A stretch of DNA of 5,397 nucleotides, taken from NCBI GenBank assembly GCA_964585785.1, contig CAZPFL010000262.1:1-5397 (forward strand), given 5' to 3'. A model generated the notes under the pieces. That model was given only the letters and a program-made list of their open reading frames with translations, was not told where the DNA came from and ran no database searches. Positions 1-4,569 of this stretch are shown one piece after another (positions within the stretch are counted from its first letter, which is position 1; each line of letters starts with the position of its first letter). This stretch comes from WHUA01 sp964585785 (GTDB lineage: Bacteria; Pseudomonadota; Alphaproteobacteria; UBA8366). A program made the translations under genes and the position numbers.

Positions 1-32
1 CCCTAATGACGGCTGGCCCTAATGACGGCTGG
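1..32. repeat. Perfect 16-bp tandem duplication
   Basis: The unit CCCTAATGACGGCTGG occurs twice head to tail (1-16 and 17-32) with no mismatch; the next bases (CCTCTC) do not continue it. It lies at the window edge, so the array may extend leftwards. It is outside any gene I can support. It may be a small tandem duplication, the end of a longer repeat array, or an assembly or junction artefact. Confidence 0.85.
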
Positions 33-218
33 CCTCTCAAAGCCTAACAGGACCCGGCCATCGGCACCATTTTCGCCCCTGCGCTGGAGGACCTGCGCTT
101 GGGGCATGTCTGCCTCCCGCCCGAGCGCTTTGCATGCCGCTCGACGGCACGGTATTTTGCCGGCGAATTGGTACGGACAAATCAGCAAATCCCCCAAAAT
201 TTGGCGAGCGAACGTCGA
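33..218. other. Non-coding leader upstream of the dioxygenase gene
   Basis: No convincing gene is seen here. Open frames exist on both strands but none resembles a known protein. The stretch contains a possible promoter at 130-158 and a short palindrome (CCAAA-A-TTTGG, 194-204) ending 14 nt before the dioxygenase start. The palindrome could be an operator or just sit in the 5' UTR; it is too short to be decisive. Confidence 0.5.
130..158 (+). promoter_or_regulatory. Possible sigma-70 promoter for the oxygenase operon
   Basis: TTGCAT at 130-135 and TATTTT at 153-158 are separated by exactly 17 nt, matching the sigma-70 layout with 3/6 and 4/6 consensus bases. This would start transcription near 165 and give a 5' UTR of about 55 nt before the ATG at 219. 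Support is positional and by sequence only; an upstream promoter outside the window is equally possible. Confidence 0.35.
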
Positions 219-1250
219 ATGCACGAGATCCTGCGCACCCCGGTGACCGGCCCCTCCGCGTGGAAGGCCGCTGACTTCCTGAACGATACCTCATGGATCT
301 TCCAACTGAGCCCGGCGCATCTGGCCGAGCTCAAGCGCGCCAGCCATGCGCTCAAGGCGCGCGGCATCGGCCCGCTCGAGTTCACCAAGGCGGATTTCCC
401 GCTGCCGACGCTCGGGCCCGCGCTCGCCGAGCTGCTGCAGGAGATCGAATACGGCCGGGGCTTCGTGCTGCTGCGCGGCCTCAACGTCGCCGACTACGAC
501 CTGGACACGCTCAAGGTGCTGTACTGGGGGCTCGGCACCCATCTCGGCCAGATCATCTCGCAGAACTCGTTCGGCGAGCTGCTCGGCGTCGTCACCGACA
601 TGGAGGGCGGCAAATACGCCGACGGCGGCTATTACGAGGTCGGCGTCCGCGGGCACCGGACCAACGCCCATCTCGAGCCGCATTCCGACAGCTCGGACGT
701 GGTCGGCCTCATGTGCGTCCGGCCGGCCAAGGTGGGCGGCTACAGCCGCGTCTGCAGCTCGATGGCGATCTACAACGAGATCCTCGCCACCCATCCGGAA
801 TTCATCGCGCCGCTGACCGAGGGCTTCCATTTCGACCTGATCGGCAAGGGCAAGACCGCCGCCGAGATCAGCAACAGCCGCATTCCCGTCTACAGCTATT
901 TCGCGGGGCTGCTGAGCTGCCGCTTCAACAAACGCCAGATCGAGCTGGGCGCGGAGAAGAGCGGCATCCCGCTGACCAAGCTGCAGCAGGACGCGATCGA
1001 CTGCGTCCGGGCGCTTTCGGTCCGCGAGGACTTCCTGCTGCACATGGATTTCCAGCCCGGCGACATCCAGCTGCTCAACAACCACATGACGCTGCACTCG
1101 CGCACCGGCTACGAGGATTACGCGGAGCCGGAGAAGCGCCGGCTGCTGCTGCGGCTGTGGCTGAACATCCCGAACGGACGCCCCCTCGCGCCCGCCTATG
1201 CGGACAGGCTAAACTCCGGCGGTCGCGGCGGCGTCACCAAGCGGCTCTGA
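219..1250 (+). CDS. TauD/TfdA-family Fe(II)/2-oxoglutarate-dependent dioxygenase
   Basis: The 343-residue cytoplasmic protein is predicted to couple oxidative decarboxylation of 2-oxoglutarate to hydroxylation of a small organic substrate. The facial triad is visible: H155 and D157 in the segment AHLEPHSDSSD, and the distal H293 in TLHSRTGYED. The basic strand RRLLLRLWL (307-315) supplies the arginine expected to bind the 2-oxoglutarate carboxylate. A GFVLLRGL segment (81-88) is typical of the TauD fold entrance, and length fits the family. I chose ATG 219 because the in-frame extension back to 99 reads as non-protein-like sequence; the ribosome site is weak. The gene lies 48 nt before a flavin monooxygenase gene on the same strand, suggesting an operon. 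Substrate is unknown: the family acts on taurine, aryloxyacetates, alkyl sulfates, carnitine precursors and others. Family call is strong, substrate open. Confidence 0.9.
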   Translation: MHEILRTPVTGPSAWKAADFLNDTSWIFQLSPAHLAELKRASHALKARGIGPLEFTKADFPLPTLGPALAELLQEIEYGRGFVLLRGLNVADYDLDTLKVLYWGLGTHLGQIISQNSFGELLGVVTDMEGGKYADGGYYEVGVRGHRTNAHLEPHSDSSDVVGLMCVRPAKVGGYSRVCSSMAIYNEILATHPEFIAPLTEGFHFDLIGKGKTAAEISNSRIPVYSYFAGLLSCRFNKRQIELGAEKSGIPLTKLQQDAIDCVRALSVREDFLLHMDFQPGDIQLLNNHMTLHSRTGYEDYAEPEKRRLLLRLWLNIPNGRPLAPAYADRLNSGGRGGVTKRL

Positions 1251-1298
1251 CCCGAACGTCCGGGCCGCGCCGGCCGCCACTCTGAAGGAGAGGGTTCG

Positions 1299-2231
1299 AT
1301 GGCAATCGGCGTGGGCTTGGGACTGGCGCATTTTCCGTTTTCCGGCATAGACGCCTTCTGGCGCTGGGTCGACCTGTGCGAGGCGGAAGGCATCGACTCC
1401 CTCTGGCAGACCGACCGGGTGCTCTCGACCCAGCCCTTCCTCGACTGCATGAGCGTGATGGCGGCGCTCGCGGGGCGGACCAGGCGGCTCAAATTCGGCA
1501 TGAATGTCGCGTCCGTCGCCCAGCGCGACCCGATCGTGCTGGCCAAGGAATGCGCGACCATCGACGTGCTGAGCAACGGCCGGCTGCTGCCGGCCTTCGG
1601 CGTCGGCAGCAAGGCCAACCCCTATTGGCGGGTGACCGGCCAGGCATTCAAGGGCGCCGGCGCCAAGGCCGAGGAAGGCATGGAGATCATCTCCCGCCTG
1701 TGGAGCGAGGAAAAAGTCACCTTCCACGGCGAGCACTATCACATCACCGACGCCTCGATCTCCCCGCGCCCGAAGCAGCAGCCGCTGCCGCTCTGGATCG
1801 GCGGGTCGAGCAAGGCGGCGATCCGGCGCACCGGGCGGCTCGGCACGGGCTGGCAGGCGGGCAGCGAGACACCGGGCGAGCTGAAGCCGATCATCGCCGC
1901 CATCAAGCAGGCGGCGGCCGATCACGGGCGGACGATCCCGGCCGACCACTACGGCGCGGGCTTCCACTACCGTTTCGGCTCCTGGGACGACGCCGCGACC
2001 AAGCCGGTGGCGGCGTCCTACCGCGAGCGCTCGGGCGGCCGCGACCCGCGCGACCATCTGGCGGTCGGCGACGCGGCGGACATCATCCGGCGGATCGATC
2101 AGTATATCGACGCCGGGGTCTCGAAATTCATCCTGCGGCCGATCGGCGCGAATGACGAGGATTTCATCAACCAAACCCGCCTGCTCGCCACCGAGGTCAT
2201 CCCAGAGGTCGCGGGCCGGAAGGGGCCTTAG
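1299..2231 (+). CDS. LLM-class flavin-dependent oxidoreductase (luciferase-like monooxygenase)
   Basis: The 310-residue protein has the bacterial-luciferase TIM-barrel pattern: an N-terminal strand-helix unit ending in GIDSLWQTD (31-39), FGMNV (66-70), then LSNGRLLPAFGVG (91-103), the hallmark glycine-rich strand of the family. Next come EGMEIISRLWSEEKVTFHGEHY (126-147; quoted in part as EGMEIISRLW), SPRPKQQPLPLWIGGSS (155-171) and a C-terminal strand KFILRP (276-281). Such enzymes use reduced FMN or F420 for monooxygenation or hydride transfer; the sequence alone does not settle which. AAGGAG at 1285-1290 lies 8 nt before ATG 1299, firmly fixing the start. It follows the dioxygenase by 48 nt with no terminator between, so co-transcription is likely. 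No flavin reductase gene is seen in the window, so reduced flavin would have to come from elsewhere. Substrate unknown. Confidence 0.9.
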   Translation: MAIGVGLGLAHFPFSGIDAFWRWVDLCEAEGIDSLWQTDRVLSTQPFLDCMSVMAALAGRTRRLKFGMNVASVAQRDPIVLAKECATIDVLSNGRLLPAFGVGSKANPYWRVTGQAFKGAGAKAEEGMEIISRLWSEEKVTFHGEHYHITDASISPRPKQQPLPLWIGGSSKAAIRRTGRLGTGWQAGSETPGELKPIIAAIKQAAADHGRTIPADHYGAGFHYRFGSWDDAATKPVAASYRERSGGRDPRDHLAVGDAADIIRRIDQYIDAGVSKFILRPIGANDEDFINQTRLLATEVIPEVAGRKGP

Positions 2232-2251
2232 GGATTCCCCGCCCCCAAGCC

Positions 2252-2280
2252 TTGCCAACCGCGGGCGGGTCGGCTATACA
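2252..2280 (+). promoter_or_regulatory. Sigma-70-type promoter for rpmE
   Basis: TTGCCA (2252-2257) and TATACA (2275-2280) are spaced by 17 nt, giving 5/6 and 4/6 or better agreement with the housekeeping consensus. Transcription would begin near 2287, about 20 nt before the rpmE start. The site sits only 20 nt after the monooxygenase stop, so rpmE can be expressed independently of the oxygenase genes. A CCCGCCC/GGGCGGG inverted repeat (2238-2244, 2263-2269) overlaps it. Confidence 0.6.
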
Positions 2281-2305
2281 GCCGCTCGATTTTGGAGCGC
2301 GTAAG

Positions 2306-2527
2306 ATGAGAAAAGACATTCACCCCGACTACCACGAGATCACGATCGAGCTGACCGACGGGTCGTCCTACAAGACGCACTCGACCTGGGGTGAGCCCGG
2401 CGCCGTGCTGAAGCTGGAAATCGACCCGAAGTCGCACCCCGCCTGGACCGGCGTCCAGCGCCTGGTGGACAGCGGCGGCCAGGTCGCGAAGTTCAACAAG
2501 CGCTTCGGCGGCATCGGCCTGAAATAA
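2306..2527 (+). CDS. rpmE: 50S ribosomal protein L31
   Basis: The 73-residue protein is a structural component of the large ribosomal subunit near the central protuberance, bridging to the small subunit. The start MRKDIHPDYHEITIELTDG, the core DPKSHPAWTG (39-48) and the tail FNKRFGGIGL are diagnostic of L31. It has no cysteine at all, so it is the zinc-free form, as is usual for alphaproteobacterial L31. Length is standard. GGAG at 2294-2297, 8 nt upstream, supports ATG 2306 over an in-frame TTG at 2252, which actually belongs to the promoter -35. It has its own promoter and terminator, and converges with the DUF1465 gene. Confidence 0.97.
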   Translation: MRKDIHPDYHEITIELTDGSSYKTHSTWGEPGAVLKLEIDPKSHPAWTGVQRLVDSGGQVAKFNKRFGGIGLK

Positions 2528-2537
2528 CCCGGACACC

Positions 2538-2557
2538 CGGGCCGATCGTCCGGCCCG
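2538..2557 (+). other. Short hairpin after rpmE
   Basis: CGGGCCG (2538-2544) and CGGCCCG (2551-2557) form a perfect 7-bp stem with a six-base loop, starting 11 nt after the rpmE stop and lying before the main terminator. There is no T-run, so it is not a terminator itself; it may protect the 3' end of the transcript. Confidence 0.45.
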
Positions 2558-2571
2558 CCCCGGAATACAGC

Positions 2572-2602
2572 AAAGGCGCCCAAGCGGGCGCCTTTTGTCG
2601 TT
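2572..2602 (+). terminator. Rho-independent terminator of rpmE
   Basis: GGCGCCC (2575-2581) pairs with GGGCGCC (2586-2592) around an AAGC loop; the flanking AAA/TTT extends the stem, and TTTTGTCGTTT follows. It lies 45 nt after the rpmE stop. On the opposite strand the stem is followed by TTTGCTGTATT, so it may weakly end the converging DUF1465 transcript as well. Confidence 0.8.
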
Positions 2603-2624
2603 TCATACGATGGGCGCGCCGGCG

Positions 2625-3023
2625 TCAGTCGGCGGCGGCGAGCTGCTGGTCCAGCCGGTGGATGCGCACATAGAGGCTGTGGCTGCGCTCCAGCAGCTTG
2701 CGAAGCTGGATCGGCAGGATCTCGTAATCCACCCGGCCACGGTCGAGGCAGATCTTCTGGCCGCCCAGGCGATAGGCATGCTTCGCCGCCTGCTGCGGCG
2801 TCAGCTCCTCGAGGAAGACCGCTTTCTGCGTCAGCAGCCAGGCCATGACCTGGGTGAGCCGCGTGGTCAGGCGCATGGTCTCCACACTGATGACCATCTT
2901 GTAGGCCTGGCTCGCATGGCGGCGGATCTCGGGCATCCGCTTCTCGATATAGTCGCGCGTTTCGATGAGGAGGTCGTAGGCCTCCTCATAGGTGCTCTCG
3001 AGAAAGAAAGCTGACTCCGCCAT
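2625..3023 (-). CDS. rcdA: DUF1465 family protein, RcdA-like protease adaptor
   Basis: The 132-residue, almost entirely helical soluble protein matches the DUF1465 family, to which Caulobacter RcdA belongs. The diagnostic central helix is ETMRLTTRLTQVMAWLLTQ (48-66) followed by KAVFLEELTPQQA (67-79). RcdA helps the PopA/CpdR/ClpXP system deliver CtrA and other substrates for degradation during the cell cycle; whether that role holds here is inference from family. ATG 3023 is preferred over the GTG at 3029 because the only plausible ribosome site, GGGA in GACGGGAACC, is about 9 nt from the ATG but too close to the GTG. The protein is shorter than Caulobacter RcdA as I recall it, ending soon after its last helix, so it may lack the flexible C-terminal tail. 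It converges with rpmE and is divergent from hsp20. Confidence 0.82.
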   Translation of the reverse strand: MAESAFFLESTYEEAYDLLIETRDYIEKRMPEIRRHASQAYKMVISVETMRLTTRLTQVMAWLLTQKAVFLEELTPQQAAKHAYRLGGQKICLDRGRVDYEILPIQLRKLLERSHSLYVRIHRLDQQLAAAD

Positions 3024-3088
3024 TGACACGGTTCCCGTCTGTTTGCGGGCGCCGGTTCCGGCCGTGCCGTCCGCCGCCCTTTCCCAAG

Positions 3089-3117
3089 ACTATAGACCGG
3101 CGCTGTGACGGTGAAAC
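3089..3117 (-). promoter_or_regulatory. Possible promoter of the DUF1465/rcdA gene
   Basis: Read on the minus strand, TATAGT (3094-3089) is a good -10 box. The hexamer 17 nt upstream is GTTTCA (3117-3112), a poor -35. Transcription would start near 3082, about 60 nt before ATG 3023. Offered on the strength of the -10 and its position only. Confidence 0.35.
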
Positions 3118-3151
3118 AGCCAAGCGTCTAAAATTGTTGGCTAATATCTTC

Positions 3152-3191
3152 GGACAGGGGGATGTCCAAAATGGGGGTATCCCTTTGGGAT
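3152..3191. repeat. Two small inverted repeats in the rcdA-hsp20 intergenic region
   Basis: GGACA-GGGGGA-TGTCC (3152-3167) and ATCCC-TTT-GGGAT (3179-3191) are perfect 5-bp stems lying close together between the rcdA start and the heat-shock promoter. Neither has a T-run. They could be protein-binding sites or structures in an unseen transcript. The rest of 3095-3230 holds no gene I can support. Confidence 0.4.
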
Positions 3192-3231
3192 TAGGGCCGT
3201 ATTAACTCGATTGAAGGGCCTTCGGCGAGGT

Positions 3232-3261
3232 CTTGAATCGCGTCCCGCCTTTACCACATAT
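3232..3261 (+). promoter_or_regulatory. Sigma-32 (RpoH)-type heat-shock promoter of hsp20
   Basis: CTTGAA (3232-3237) followed after 16 nt by CCACATAT (3254-3261) fits the RpoH pattern CTTGAA and CCCCAT-like -10. Transcription would begin near 3268-3270, exactly at the base of the first leader hairpin, giving a 5' UTR of about 100 nt, the size expected for a ROSE element. Position and match together make this the best promoter candidate for the heat-shock gene. Confidence 0.6.
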
Positions 3262-3269
3262 GGGACGTT

Positions 3270-3369
3270 GCCGGGCGCTCATGCGAGGTCCGGCGTAAAA
3301 TTGGTTAAGGAGTTCGACCATGTCGGTGGCTCCAATTGTCCATGTCGCTTGATCAAGGAGGATATGGTT
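3270..3369 (+). ncRNA. ROSE-type RNA thermometer in the hsp20 5' UTR
   Basis: The leader can fold into three hairpins. Stem 1 is GCCGG (3270-3274) with CCGGC (3290-3294) plus an inner CTC/GAG. Stem 2 is AATTGG (3299-3304) with CCAATT (3332-3337), holding an inner CGAC/GTCG hairpin (3315-3325). Stem 3 is the thermometer proper: CATGTCGCTT (3341-3350), loop GATC, then AAGGAGGATATG (3355-3366), which buries the entire Shine-Dalgarno AAGGAGG (3355-3361). The TCGCT at 3345-3349 is the conserved U-Y-G-C-U of ROSE elements, which pairs imperfectly with the Shine-Dalgarno and melts on heating. ROSE elements are established regulators of small heat-shock genes in rhizobia and other proteobacteria. Here transcriptional (RpoH) and translational control would combine. 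The folding was done by eye. Confidence 0.88.
3320..3352 (+). CDS. Putative 10-codon upstream ORF within the ROSE leader
   Basis: ATG at 3320 opens a frame encoding MSVAPIVHVA and stops at TGA 3350-3352. AAGGAG (3307-3312) lies 7 nt before the ATG, which is ideal. The frame differs from that of hsp20. The stop codon falls at the top of the hairpin that hides the hsp20 Shine-Dalgarno, 17 nt before the hsp20 ATG. Its own start lies in the small CGAC-CAT-GTCG hairpin, so it too may be closed at low temperature. A ribosome on it would open the thermometer stem yet, when terminating, cover the downstream ribosome site; reinitiation is possible. Translation is not proven, and a chance short frame remains the alternative. 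Confidence 0.4.
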   Translation: MSVAPIVHVA

Positions 3370-3831
3370 ATGCGTACCTACGATTTGTCTCCGCTTTTCC
3401 GCAGCTCGGTCGGTTTCGACCATATGGCCCGCATGCTCGACGGCCTTTCGTCGGAAGCCGCGCCGGCCTACCCGCCCTACAACATCGAGAAGACCGGTGA
3501 AGACGCGTATCGCATCACGATGGCGGTCGCAGGCTTCGGTGATAAGGATCTCGAGATCCGCACCCAGGAGAACAAGCTTGTGATCACCGGCCGGATCGAA
3601 AAGGACGCGGATGCCGAACAGCGGACGTTCCTACACCGCGGTATCGCCGAACGCGCTTTCGAGCGTCAGTTCAGCCTGGCCGACCACGTGAAGGTGGTCG
3701 CCGCGAGCCTCGAAAACGGGCTTTTGCATGTTGACCTTGCCCGCGAGGTGCCCGAGGCGATGAAGCCGCGCACCATCGAGATCAACACCGCCAACGGCAA
3801 GTCACGGCGGATCCAGAGCAACGCCGCCTAA
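3370..3831 (+). CDS. Small heat-shock protein, Hsp20/alpha-crystallin family (IbpA-like)
   Basis: The 153-residue ATP-independent holdase binds unfolding proteins in large cytoplasmic oligomers and hands them to DnaK/ClpB. A short N-terminal arm (MRTYDLSPLFRSSVGFDHM) of the class A IbpA/HspA type precedes an alpha-crystallin domain at about 36-130. Marker segments are PPYNIEKTGEDAYRITMAVAG (35-55; key part YRITMAVAGF), LVITGR (70-75) and the A-x-x-x-N-G-x-L motif ASLENGLL (112-119). The C-terminal IEI (136-138) is the I-x-I anchor for oligomer assembly. AAGGAGG at 3355-3361 is 8 nt from ATG 3370 but only 2 nt from ATG 3364, so 3370 is the start; an open frame further upstream overlaps the leader and is not coding. 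Expression is probably controlled by an RpoH promoter and the ROSE thermometer. Confidence 0.95.
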   Translation: MRTYDLSPLFRSSVGFDHMARMLDGLSSEAAPAYPPYNIEKTGEDAYRITMAVAGFGDKDLEIRTQENKLVITGRIEKDADAEQRTFLHRGIAERAFERQFSLADHVKVVAASLENGLLHVDLAREVPEAMKPRTIEINTANGKSRRIQSNAA

Positions 3832-3862
3832 GTCCCCAAGCAAAGGCTGGCCTTCACACAGG

Positions 3863-3894
3863 ACGCGCCCCGGCACCCCCGGGGCGCGTTTTCT
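3863..3894 (+). terminator. Strong rho-independent terminator of hsp20
   Basis: ACGCGCCCCGG (3863-3873) pairs perfectly with CCGGGGCGCGT (3879-3889) around a five-base loop, followed by TTTTCT. It is 31 nt after the hsp20 stop. The opposite strand lacks a T-run after the stem, so it mainly serves hsp20, although the converging thioesterase transcript would also meet the hairpin. Confidence 0.9.
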
Positions 3895-3904
3895 ATGGCG
3901 CCGC

Positions 3905-4339
3905 TCAGACCACCAGGGGGGTCATCACCGCGCGGACATGGTCGGGGATGCGCACCGGGCGGCGGTTCTCCCGGTCGACATAGACATGGATGAAGTAGCC
4001 GAAGGCCGCGGGCTCCGGGTCGCCTTCGCGGAACAGCCCGATCTCGTAGCGCACGCTGGAATTGCCGAGCTTGGCGATCCGCAGCCCCGCCTCGACGACG
4101 TCCGGGAACGCCAGCTCCTTCAGGAAGCTGCATTTCGTCTCGACGACGATGCCGAACGCCGGGGCGCTTTGGTAGTCGAGCACGCCGGACTCGACCAGAT
4201 GGCCCGTCACCGCCGTGTCGAAATAGGAATAGTAAACGACGTTGTTCACATGCCCGTATACGTCGTTGTCCAGCCAACGCGTCGGGATCCTGCGGAAGGT
4301 ACGGAAATCCGCGCGCGTAATCTGCTCTGAGTCCGCCAT
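3905..4339 (-). CDS. Acyl-CoA thioesterase, hotdog fold (4HBT/YbgC-FadM type)
   Basis: The 144-residue cytoplasmic enzyme is predicted to hydrolyse an acyl-CoA thioester to the free acid and CoA. The N-terminal motif RWLDNDVYGHVNN (21-33) is the classic 4-hydroxybenzoyl-CoA thioesterase-family active site; D26 aligns with the catalytic aspartate of the Pseudomonas enzyme. It is followed by the hotdog helix with YYSYFDTA (36-43) and the strands VVETKCSFLKEL (69-80) and SSVRYEIGLF (98-107). Length is typical. GGAG 6 nt upstream supports ATG 4339 rather than the in-frame TTG at 4354. It ends near the hsp20 terminator in a convergent arrangement and has no obvious pathway partner here, so substrate chain type is open. 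Housekeeping removal of stray acyl-CoA is a reasonable inference only. Confidence 0.92.
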   Translation of the reverse strand: MADSEQITRADFRTFRRIPTRWLDNDVYGHVNNVVYYSYFDTAVTGHLVESGVLDYQSAPAFGIVVETKCSFLKELAFPDVVEAGLRIAKLGNSSVRYEIGLFREGDPEPAAFGYFIHVYVDRENRRPVRIPDHVRAVMTPLVV

Positions 4340-4390
4340 GCTGCGCTCCGGCAAGGGAATCCAGGCGGAAGGAATGGCCCGGACAGCCAG

Positions 4391-4419
4391 ACCTTAACGA
4401 CGGGCGGGCGCGGCCTCAA
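4391..4419 (-). promoter_or_regulatory. Weak possible promoter of the thioesterase gene
   Basis: On the minus strand TTGAGG (4419-4414) and TAAGGT (4396-4391) are 17 nt apart, with 4/6 and 3/6 consensus bases. They lie just after the minus-strand terminator at 4430-4458, the place where an independent thioesterase promoter would be expected. The boxes are poor and the call rests mostly on context. Confidence 0.28.
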
Positions 4420-4429
4420 CGGCGTGCGC

Positions 4430-4458
4430 AAAAAAAAGCCGAGCCACGTGGGCTCGGC
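4430..4458 (-). terminator. Strong minus-strand rho-independent terminator
   Basis: GCCGAGCC (4438-4445) pairs perfectly with GGCTCGGC (4451-4458) around ACGTG, and read on the minus strand the stem is followed by eight T (4437-4430). It must end a minus-strand transcript arriving from the right: either the DUF1192 mRNA, whose stop is about 200 nt away, or a separate small RNA. Confidence 0.92.
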
Positions 4459-4553
4459 GAGAGACAGGGAGGTATCAAGTACAGTGGATCCGAGAGATCC
4501 ACATGAGGCACTAAAGTGGCACAAGTGTGCGCCCTCTTTATCGCCGGAAACCC

Positions 4554-4569
4554 CTAACAAACCGTTAAC
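4554..4569. promoter_or_regulatory. Near-consensus CtrA-like box
   Basis: CTAA-CAAACCG-TTAAC matches the alphaproteobacterial CtrA site TTAA-N7-TTAA with one mismatch and the correct 7-nt gap. It sits in the intergenic region beside the AT-rich patch. One 8-base pattern can occur by chance, so this is only a candidate operator for an unseen transcript or the small RNA. Confidence 0.28.

Noticed and set aside
99..218. In-frame N-terminal extension of the dioxygenase starting at 99
   Set aside because: The extra 40 residues do not look like the family's N-terminus, the region holds promoter-like boxes, and ATG 219 gives the expected length.
291..1097. Long minus-strand open frame opposite the dioxygenase
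   Set aside because: Shadow of a clear catalytic-motif-bearing gene on the other strand; no ribosome site or known motif.
1209..2258. Long minus-strand open frame (349 codons) opposite the monooxygenase
   Set aside because: Arginine/glycine/alanine-rich shadow produced by GC-rich codon bias of the real plus-strand gene; no family resemblance.
2238..2269. CCCGCCC/GGGCGGG inverted repeat as a terminator of the oxygenase operon
   Set aside because: There is no T-run and it overlaps the rpmE promoter; an 18-nt loop makes it a weak hairpin.
2595..3014. Plus-strand open frame over the DUF1465 gene
   Set aside because: It begins inside the rpmE terminator region and is antisense to a recognisable family protein.
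3211..3369. In-frame upstream extension of hsp20 starting at a TTG
   Set aside because: It would run through the RpoH promoter and ROSE leader; the Shine-Dalgarno at 3355-3361 points to ATG 3370.
4246..4560. Minus-strand open frame across the 4430-4560 hairpins
   Set aside because: It reads through a strong terminator and into the thioesterase gene in another frame; composition is not protein-like.
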